This document shows positions 54,121 through 61,332 of a DNA stretch of 64,000 bases, one piece after another. Origin of the DNA: Bifidobacterium tsurumiense. Its GTDB lineage: Bacteria; Actinomycetota; Actinomycetes; Actinomycetales; Bifidobacteriaceae. The position numbers and the translations under genes are program-made. The stretch covers positions 124,001 through 188,000 of the forward strand of contig NZ_JGZU01000003.1 of assembly GCF_000741765.1 (NCBI RefSeq). Reading direction: 5' to 3'. Position 1 is the first letter of the stretch. Each line of letters begins with the position of its first letter. The notes beneath the pieces were generated by a model that saw only the letters and a program-made list of their open reading frames with translations, had not been told where the DNA came from and did no database searches.

Positions 54121-54402
54121 TGACCAATTAGTATGACTTGCGGATTCCATCGTGCGGTAAGAGATTCATTCCCAACCGACCACAACTCTGCAACATCGAG
54201 CAGCCCCGCGGGATTAAACGCATATTAAGGGCCACACATAAGAGTTGCATCATCCAACGGCTCATCTTTGAACATATTGTTCGTTTCCCTCAGCACACTA
54301 CTATCACCATGATGCTGTAATCTATATTATGCCTAGAGTACATCTACAATAAAGTGAATTAATATAAAATGTACCTGTATTAGAAATAGAAAGAACAACA
54401 TC

Positions 54403-54669
54403 ATGACTCAGACAGTAACAGTAAATTTTAAACTTGACCCCGCCGTAAAGCGGGACATGGAACAGGCGTGTCAGGCAATGGGTCTCACCATGAGTGCTGC
54501 ATTCACCGTATTTGCCAAAAAAGTTGCTTCAGAGAGACGCATTCCTTTCGAAATTTCAGCACCTGATTCTTTCTACGATCCTCGTAACATTGCATATCTG
54601 AAAAATAAGATGCGTGAATACAAAGAAGGTAATCTTCAACTGGTAGAACACGAGCTCATTGAAGGCTGA
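54403..54669 (+). CDS. RelB/DinJ-family antitoxin
   Basis: 88 residues. N-terminal ribbon-helix-helix 'VTVNFKLDPAVKRDMEQACQAMGLTMSAAFTVFAKKVASERRIPF' is the RelB/DinJ signature; the C-terminal part ('SFYDPRNIAYLKNKMREYKEG') would wrap the toxin. It neutralises the YoeB-type toxin encoded 5 bases downstream and probably represses the operon with it. The usual YoeB partner is YefM (Phd family), so the pairing with a RelB/DinJ antitoxin is less common. The locus is AT-rich, suggesting transfer. Confidence 0.93.
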   Translation: MTQTVTVNFKLDPAVKRDMEQACQAMGLTMSAAFTVFAKKVASERRIPFEISAPDSFYDPRNIAYLKNKMREYKEGNLQLVEHELIEG

Positions 54670-54674
54670 TTAAT

Positions 54675-54935
54675 ATGCGCCGCATTCAATGGGATTACGA
54701 CGCATGGGAAGACTACTTGAACTGGCAATCGCGTGATAAACGAATGCTCAAACGCATAAACCAGCTTATTAGAGACATTGCGAGATCGCCTTTCGACGGA
54801 ATAGGCAAACCTGAAGCCTTAAAAAACGATCTCCAAGGTTTCTGGAGTCGAAGAATTGATAATGAACATCGAATCGTATATGCAGTCGAAGAAGAGCTCA
54901 TCGTTATAATCGCATGCAGAGGACATTACGGATGA
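54675..54935 (+). CDS. yoeB: YoeB/Txe-family mRNA interferase toxin
   Basis: 86 residues. Full-length YoeB fold ending '...VIIACRGHYG'. The catalytic residues match E. coli YoeB with a one-residue offset: Glu47 in 'GKPEAL', Arg66 in 'EHRIVY', and His84-Tyr85 near the C-terminus, so the toxin appears intact. It is a ribosome-dependent mRNA endonuclease. It follows the antitoxin gene after 5 bases; its stop overlaps the stem of a terminator. Confidence 0.95.
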   Translation: MRRIQWDYDAWEDYLNWQSRDKRMLKRINQLIRDIARSPFDGIGKPEALKNDLQGFWSRRIDNEHRIVYAVEEELIVIIACRGHYG

Positions 54936-54976
54936 ACGCTGGAGGACCCAATCCAAAACGGTACTCCAGCGTTCAT
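54932..54976. terminator. Terminator after the toxin-antitoxin operon
   Basis: 13-base arms ATGAACGCTGGAG (54932-54944) and CTCCAGCGTTCAT (54964-54976), 19-base loop. It overlaps the yoeB stop codon and lies before the convergent MFS gene end. Confidence 0.75.
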
Positions 54977-55024
54977 TGATATGGATACGGCAATATGCGC
55001 AAATTCCTCTTACACCGCCGCACA

Positions 55025-56410
55025 TCAATTCTCATGAGACTGCTCGGCATCCCGCTTGCGCGAGCGCTTTGAAAGCACCCAGCCGAGCACAGCCAATGGG
55101 ATGGCGCATCCTGTGGCGATCCATGGAATCATCATGGATACATGTGGGTTGCTGGCATCGATAACCGCTCCGGCCAGGGTGGATCCCATGGCAACGCCGA
55201 CCGTACCGGCTGTCGTCACCCACGAAAGTCCTTCGGTCAGCGAGCTGGCCGGGACAATATCCTTGACGATGAGATTTCCCGTCGCAAACAGCGGAGATAC
55301 GCACAGACCTGCCAATATCTCAAAGGCACCAAGCAACACCAAATTATCCATTGACAAGCGGAAAGCAATGAATCCGACCGTAAGCAGACTCAGGAACAGG
55401 ATCATATGCGACCAATTCGAGCCTTTGAACTGCCTCGACCCAAAGATGAAGGCTCCGATAAGCGATCCAAGCGCAAACATGGCAAGCTGCAAGCCAAGGA
55501 ATTGCTCAACACCCATAGCCTTCATGGTGGCTGTCATGGATACATCAAAAGCATTGAAGCTCACATTGAATACCACGAATACCGCCAATACAGGAATGAT
55601 GCCTGGATACAGCAGCACGCTTTTCGGTTTCGCACCTTGTCGATGCAGTGATCGCAATTCAAGGCTATCGGCAGCATCCTCACCTGCACCAGAACGCGAA
55701 GCATTCGACGCATCATCGCTGGCCATAGCCCTGCGCACATCGTCATCATCGGCAGGTGCAGCAGCGACCTGCACTTCCCGCATAACCGGCGGCTGAGTGT
55801 CGCGCAGAGATAGGAATATCGTGCCTCCAATTCCACATGCCAAAGTCGGCACGAACAGCTGTGATACCGGATGAACCGAGGTTGCCAAGAATGCCGACAG
55901 AATAGGCCCCATAATGAAGACGACCTCATCAATCGCGGCTTCTAAAGCATACGCCGTATTCAGCAATTGCTTATCGACCTCATTGCGCAAAGCATAGGTC
56001 CATCTGGTTCTCACCAAAGCACCGAAGGCGAACTGGGTTGAGCCCATGACCACGGCCAATACAAACAGCCACGGAATGGGAACGCGCATCAGCACAGCCG
56101 CGGCGAACCCAAGCATGGAAAGCACTTGGAGCGTCAAAGCGAAACGACCGACGCGATACTGCCCAAAACGGTCAAACAAGCGCGCGTACAACGGTGTCAC
56201 AGCAGCAACGGCGAGAATATACACCGCGCTCATACTTCCTGCGACAGTCCAATTGTTATACACATGATTCAAAGCCAACACAATGCCCAAGCTCATCATG
56301 GACATGGGCAGTCTGGCGACGGCTCCTGAAAAACAAAATGCCTTGGCGCCAGGAATGGCAAATAACCGAGCATACGGCGAAACAGGGCGAGCTTGCACAG
56401 TCGTCATCAT
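55025..56410 (-). CDS. MFS transporter
   Basis: 461 residues with twelve predicted membrane segments and the MFS loop 'ARLFDRFGQYRVGRFAL' after helix 2. A long acidic central cytoplasmic loop ('APADDDDVRRAMASDDASNAS') separates the two halves. Sequence character is that of drug or metabolite exporters; substrate unknown. Its start overlaps the stop of the GNAT gene by four bases (ATGA), so the two are translated together. Confidence 0.9.
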   Translation of the reverse strand: MMTTVQARPVSPYARLFAIPGAKAFCFSGAVARLPMSMMSLGIVLALNHVYNNWTVAGSMSAVYILAVAAVTPLYARLFDRFGQYRVGRFALTLQVLSMLGFAAAVLMRVPIPWLFVLAVVMGSTQFAFGALVRTRWTYALRNEVDKQLLNTAYALEAAIDEVVFIMGPILSAFLATSVHPVSQLFVPTLACGIGGTIFLSLRDTQPPVMREVQVAAAPADDDDVRRAMASDDASNASRSGAGEDAADSLELRSLHRQGAKPKSVLLYPGIIPVLAVFVVFNVSFNAFDVSMTATMKAMGVEQFLGLQLAMFALGSLIGAFIFGSRQFKGSNWSHMILFLSLLTVGFIAFRLSMDNLVLLGAFEILAGLCVSPLFATGNLIVKDIVPASSLTEGLSWVTTAGTVGVAMGSTLAGAVIDASNPHVSMMIPWIATGCAIPLAVLGWVLSKRSRKRDAEQSHEN

Positions 56411-57192
56411 CGCACCTCCGCGAATTGCTTGACGTCACCGGCATAGATAAACAAATCCTCAGGCAGGACTCCTTCATCCGCCAAGGTCGAGTGACTGGGA
56501 CGGATATCTCGATGATTGATGCGGTTCAATCCCTTATGGTCATAGAATCCCACATCGCATGTGGAGTCTGTGTGCAAAAAGAATCCGGACTTGCGCTCTT
56601 GCGCGAAATATTGCATGGCATGGCGCCACAGCGATCCACCAACACCATGACCTCGGGCTGAAGCATCAACCAGGAAAAGCTCCAACTCACCCTGTGCAGT
56701 ATCCGGCAAGCCGCATTCGGCCTCCATCTGCAATTCAATATCGAAGCCTTGATTTGCCTGATCCAACATCATGCTTCCGGCATCGCTTGCTCGCAATGCA
56801 AAAGCCGTGCGATCCATCCACTCTTCCACATCAGGGAAGAGGATCTCCGCGCCCTGTGCCCGGGAAAGCGCCACTCCCATAAATGAGCCATTCAACTGTG
56901 CTATCCGAGCATCGGTGGCAGGCTGCAGATAGTGCAAGACATAATATCGTGACAAGAGCGACGATGCTACAGAAGCGGCATTAGCATCCGCCACTCCCCA
57001 TGTTTGGTCAAAGCTGCGCACAATGTCATCAAGATCTTCTATGCGCATTGGACGATATTCAACTGAAGTGGCGCCAAGCCCTTCGCGAATACCGTGGTCT
57101 TCTCGATGCATGGCGTGTGCATGCGGTGTTCGCTCAGCAGCTTCTGCTGAGACGCTTGGTTTGCCGTTCGCGGAATAGCCGTTCCCGACCAT
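56407..57192 (-). CDS. GNAT-family N-acetyltransferase
   Basis: 261 residues. After a variable N-terminal 40 residues, the GNAT fold starts at 'VEYRPMRIEDLDDIVRSFDQTWG'; the acetyl-CoA site is 'ELFLVDASARGHGVGGSLWRHA' and the C-terminus has 'CDVGFYDHKGLNRI'. It transfers acetyl from acetyl-CoA to an amine. The overlap with the MFS gene suggests acetylation linked to export, for example self-protection against an amine compound (inference). AAGGAG 8 bases before the ATG. Confidence 0.9.
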   Translation of the reverse strand: MVGNGYSANGKPSVSAEAAERTPHAHAMHREDHGIREGLGATSVEYRPMRIEDLDDIVRSFDQTWGVADANAASVASSLLSRYYVLHYLQPATDARIAQLNGSFMGVALSRAQGAEILFPDVEEWMDRTAFALRASDAGSMMLDQANQGFDIELQMEAECGLPDTAQGELELFLVDASARGHGVGGSLWRHAMQYFAQERKSGFFLHTDSTCDVGFYDHKGLNRINHRDIRPSHSTLADEGVLPEDLFIYAGDVKQFAEVR

Positions 57193-57330
57193 AGCGATAA
57201 CTCCTTGTCATATCTGTTTCGCACCTTCGGCATGCGTGTCCGCCCACGCATGCGCTCGAGGGTCGCGGCACCCCGCAATGGACTTCACGACGCGTTTTAC
57301 AGTCGCGACCAAGGCATTATCGCCTTCGTC

Positions 57331-60300
57331 CTAGTCAACATCGCTTGCTTCCGGGATGCCGGAGCTCAACTCGGCAAGGATTTCCTGTTCTGTTTTCGCC
57401 CGGGCATGCAATTCCCGAGCGTCCTCATTGGATTCACTTAGATAGTAAAGGGTGGCATCGATACTGTCCAGTGGAACCTGTTCTATTCTCGCCAATAGCA
57501 AACGATACATATCCAACTGCGCGAGTTTATGGTCGATATCTTCTTGCGAGCGCGGTTTCACACCGGTTTTCCAGTCCACAATAGTGAAGGATTTTGAGGA
57601 ATCCGACTCATCGAGGCCTCCACGGAACACGGCATCGAGCTTGCCATTGACGATGATATCGCCCAATTGAGGAATGGATACGACGATTTGACGTTCCACC
57701 GCAACCGGCACTCGCTTGGCCCATCTCGACGACGCCAGACGTCGCTGCCATTGAATGAGGTGCCTGTCAGCCTGCGATGATCCGGCTGCGATATCGCTTC
57801 GTTCGAGATCCTCCAACATGGCATCCCTGCTCGTGAAGAACACCCCATCCATATCCGCCGATTCGCTGCTGCCATCTCGAGCATCGACATCGAACGAATT
57901 ACCGTTGAAAGCACCGATGAATCGCTCGGCCCAAGCGTGAAACACAGTTCCTTCCTGTGCTGCCGGCGATGACACATGCGGAATGGGACGGATTATTCCG
58001 CGCCAATACATGGATGCCTCATGTTGAGACATATGACCGGCACGGGCTTGCACTGCAGTGACGCTTTGCCGCCTTCCAGCAAGCACACGTTCCGCCTGCT
58101 TGCGCACCCAAGCATCGATTTCTTTGGAACGAGCACTGCCGTCAGCAATGTTACGAGGCATCAGATCCTCATCATCCGCCACCATAAGCGCACTCTCGAG
58201 CAAAGGATGCTGTGGGATTGCATTCTCATCCAATGCGGGCAAATGCTCCATGGAACGAGATCCCACTGCTTGGTATGCCTGTTGCAAGCGTTCGCGCACA
58301 TGCTCAGAAAGCTGGTACGGCCATGGCAGGCTACCCTCTGTCCCCGCTTCCCGATCAACAGGCGCATTCCAGGCTTCGCCAACCACCGTGTCCATCAACT
58401 CTTGCGCATTGTCACCGATGAAGAATCCATCCGGCAGGTCAATATTCGCCTTGTTCAAATCCGACTGTGGATCCAAGTTGCTGGGCTCGCTCACAGCAGC
58501 AGAACAATTCAGCGCATCATGGACTTCCTGCCAGAAATTCGATGGGGCCTTCTTGATCGGGCCGGGATAATCACACTGCATGCTCCCATCTCCACGATAC
58601 GTGAGGAGCACATCTGCACGAGCGCGCGTAATCGCCACATATGCCAACCTTCGCTCGTCGGCATGCAGCCTCCTGCCAGCCTCTTCTTCCTGGGTCAGAT
58701 ACCATGTGTTGGGATCGACGGCATCCATGCTTTCACCCAAGTCGCTTGCCCCGCGCATACTACCGAATATTTCGTCATCGATAAGTTCCACATCATCAAG
58801 CGCAGACAGCGCCTGTATGGGATCCTGTGATGGGTCGACATCATGTGGGAACCGAGGCAGAATATCACGGTCCACACGAATAGGAACCGGCACTGCAGTC
58901 GGATCACTTAACCAAGTTTTTGCAGTTTCCGAGTATTCCGGTGGTATCCATCCCTCATATGCTTCATCAATGACACTGCTGTTATCAAGAGTCGAACTCT
59001 GCTTTCCCTCCTGCCCGTCGCGGACTTTTACAGATAAATTATCGCCCTGATTGCTGGGGAATGTCTTATCTTCAAGCTCCACAACAGCCACTGCATCCCA
59101 TTCCAATCCCTTGGACTGATGCACGGTCATAAGTGCCACATCAGCAGGCATATCAGGCGTAGCAGCCGTTGGATCATCAATGGTGTCAAGGGCATCGACC
59201 CATGCCATAAAACCACGCAGACTTGGCGACTGGCCTTGCGACAATTCCTGCTGATAGGTATCCACCATAGTGTCCAAGGCTTCGAGCGACGCCCTGGCTT
59301 CGGCAGGAACCACGGGCTTATCCGGATTGCGCAGCGCCTGAGCGACCACCAGATCCACATCGAGATTCAAAGCTTCCACAGCGGTACGCACCACTTGGGA
59401 AACACCCTGGTGCATGGAGTTTCGAACCTTTGACAGCGCTTGCGAGGCCTGGAATATGGATCGTCGCCCATGGTCCGAGATAGATGCCTTGTCAATGGTC
59501 TTCGCGCAATCCTGCTGACCTAGCACATCGCTGAGGAACACCATATTGGGCACGCTATCGCTATGTTCCCTGACGATACGGGGCCAATCTGCTCTTGATT
59601 CTTCTTCTGAGACCAATCCGGCTTGGACCAATGACGCGAAACGCCGCTCAACATTCAGGTTATCCACGATTTTGGCCAGTGCTCGCAGATCCTGCGCTCC
59701 GACACCATATCGCGGCGTAGCCAGCAGTCGCATAAGCGAAGCAGCATCCGTGCGATCGGACGCTGCATGCAGCAAGGCGATCACATCTCGAATTTCCGGA
59801 CGTTCCAGTACCGCGGAATATCCCACAACGAGCGTTGACAAACCCGCCTCTTGCAAAGCATCCGCAAATTTCGGCATATACGTTTTGCTACGGAAAAGCA
59901 CCGCCGCATGCGGTCGCTGGTCGCGCACATTGGGGTCGCTTGGGGTGAATCGCGCAATGGCATGCTCGGCAAAGCGCACAACCGCATCAATCTCTTGCCC
60001 TAGGGATGCAAATCCGAGAACGCCCACATTCCCTGTCGGCGCTTCATCCAATGTGTGCAATTGAGCCACATCAACTTCACGCATCAGTGAACTACTCGCA
60101 CGTTTCGGTTCGACGCGCAATGCCTTGGTGAGAATATTGGCTGATTGAAGCACCAATCGGGAATTTCTTCGTGTCACGGAAAGTGATTTCACCGATTGCT
60201 CATCCAATGAGAAGTCTCGTTGGAACATTCGGAAAGCTCCGGGACTCGCGCCGCGCCATGCATAGATGGATTGCAAAGGATCCCCTACTGCATTCACCGC

Positions 60301-61332
60301 ACTGTGAGCGGGCCCCTGCCCTTCAGCGTCGAAATCGTGATGGAATAGCGTGGCGAGAAGGGATGCCTGTGTTCCGGAAGTGTCTTGGTATTCATCCAAT
60401 AACACATGAGTGAATTGCTGTCGATATCGAGCACCAATCGAGGGAAATCTCATCACCAGCTGGTACGCGGCAATGGCGAAATCGCTGAATTCTGCCAGAT
60501 TGCGGCGTTTCTTCTCTTGGTCGTATGCAGCAACCAATTCGAGGAGCACATCCCTTTTGCGCACCACGTCAAGCAACTGAGCACACTTATAGACACAATA
60601 TGCATGCCATTGAGCACGGTACTCCTCAAATACCGCTTCGTATTCAGCATCGCTTTGGCGCTTCGTCCGCTTCTTCAGTTTTGGTGTCTTCACCTCTGTA
60701 TCAGGAATCGTCTCGTCCTTCAAAACGGCATTCAATTGTGCTTCGAAAGCCTTGTCCCACTCTCGAATTCTAGAAATCGCCTCTTGGATATCGGTGCATT
60801 CCCCACCGATCATCGAGCTGGAAATCGCACTGGCGAGCGCCGCAGTAGAATTCACGACATTATTGAAACCACCAAAATCCTGCGAACGCGCAATATCCAG
60901 ATGTTCTCCCACCACTTCAGATATAAGCTGCCTTATGCCCGCGCTGCTCAACGGCTGCGTGTTCTGATCGAATCCGACAAGCAGGCCGTACTGACGCACT
61001 ATGGACTGGAAGAAGGCATCATAGGTCATTACTCCGGGCTTCATAAAGGCCGCTGCGCCCTGATTTCCTGTGCTGTCAGAATGCTCCTGTCTTGATTGAG
61101 CCACTGCCGCCGAAACACGGGTCAGCAGTTCGGCCGCTGCCTTTTTGGTAAAGGTCAATCCGAGTATGCACTCTGCCGGCACATGCTCGGTAGTGATGAG
61201 ATTGATGATACGGCGTGTCATCGTGTAGGTTTTGCCACTACCGGCTCCTGCCACAACTAGCACATCCGAATCCGCTCTCTCTCGGATTACCGCTGCCTGC
61301 TCGGGACTATCCGTTATCCGCGCTGCGCTCAT
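57331..61332 (-). CDS. AdnB-like UvrD-family helicase with RecB-type nuclease domain
   Basis: 1333 residues. Walker A 'VVAGAGSGKTYTMTRRI' near the N-terminus, Walker B 'LLDEYQDTSGTQ', UvrD motifs 'DPLQSIYAWRGASPG', 'TVHQSKGLEWDAVAVVELED' and 'RRLAYVAITRARADVLLTY', then a C-terminal PD-(D/E)xK nuclease with 'NGKLDAVFRG' and 'IVDWKTG'. This is the layout of actinobacterial AdnB, which with AdnA resects double-strand ends. The start at 61332 overlaps the adnA-like stop by four bases (ATGA); the longer frame to 61383 would lie inside the upstream gene. Confidence 0.93.
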   Translation of the reverse strand: MSAARITDSPEQAAVIRERADSDVLVVAGAGSGKTYTMTRRIINLITTEHVPAECILGLTFTKKAAAELLTRVSAAVAQSRQEHSDSTGNQGAAAFMKPGVMTYDAFFQSIVRQYGLLVGFDQNTQPLSSAGIRQLISEVVGEHLDIARSQDFGGFNNVVNSTAALASAISSSMIGGECTDIQEAISRIREWDKAFEAQLNAVLKDETIPDTEVKTPKLKKRTKRQSDAEYEAVFEEYRAQWHAYCVYKCAQLLDVVRKRDVLLELVAAYDQEKKRRNLAEFSDFAIAAYQLVMRFPSIGARYRQQFTHVLLDEYQDTSGTQASLLATLFHHDFDAEGQGPAHSAVNAVGDPLQSIYAWRGASPGAFRMFQRDFSLDEQSVKSLSVTRRNSRLVLQSANILTKALRVEPKRASSSLMREVDVAQLHTLDEAPTGNVGVLGFASLGQEIDAVVRFAEHAIARFTPSDPNVRDQRPHAAVLFRSKTYMPKFADALQEAGLSTLVVGYSAVLERPEIRDVIALLHAASDRTDAASLMRLLATPRYGVGAQDLRALAKIVDNLNVERRFASLVQAGLVSEEESRADWPRIVREHSDSVPNMVFLSDVLGQQDCAKTIDKASISDHGRRSIFQASQALSKVRNSMHQGVSQVVRTAVEALNLDVDLVVAQALRNPDKPVVPAEARASLEALDTMVDTYQQELSQGQSPSLRGFMAWVDALDTIDDPTAATPDMPADVALMTVHQSKGLEWDAVAVVELEDKTFPSNQGDNLSVKVRDGQEGKQSSTLDNSSVIDEAYEGWIPPEYSETAKTWLSDPTAVPVPIRVDRDILPRFPHDVDPSQDPIQALSALDDVELIDDEIFGSMRGASDLGESMDAVDPNTWYLTQEEEAGRRLHADERRLAYVAITRARADVLLTYRGDGSMQCDYPGPIKKAPSNFWQEVHDALNCSAAVSEPSNLDPQSDLNKANIDLPDGFFIGDNAQELMDTVVGEAWNAPVDREAGTEGSLPWPYQLSEHVRERLQQAYQAVGSRSMEHLPALDENAIPQHPLLESALMVADDEDLMPRNIADGSARSKEIDAWVRKQAERVLAGRRQSVTAVQARAGHMSQHEASMYWRGIIRPIPHVSSPAAQEGTVFHAWAERFIGAFNGNSFDVDARDGSSESADMDGVFFTSRDAMLEDLERSDIAAGSSQADRHLIQWQRRLASSRWAKRVPVAVERQIVVSIPQLGDIIVNGKLDAVFRGGLDESDSSKSFTIVDWKTGVKPRSQEDIDHKLAQLDMYRLLLARIEQVPLDSIDATLYYLSESNEDARELHARAKTEQEILAELSSGIPEASDVD

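Larger units (their letters stand above)
53882..54402. other. Long intergenic region before the toxin-antitoxin operon
   Basis: 521 bases, AT-richer than its surroundings. It contains the promoter-terminator unit at 54022-54120 and the relB upstream region, where GTACAT (54338-54343) and ATGTAC (54369-54374) form an inverted pair that may be the antitoxin operator. No convincing protein gene; a 70-codon frame on the minus strand (53915-54127) begins inside a terminator stem. Confidence 0.5.

Noticed and set aside
53915-54127. 70-codon open frame on the minus strand in the BASS-relB gap
   Set aside because: Its first codons lie in and beside a perfect terminator stem and T-tract of the opposite strand, there is no ribosome site, and no family is recognised.
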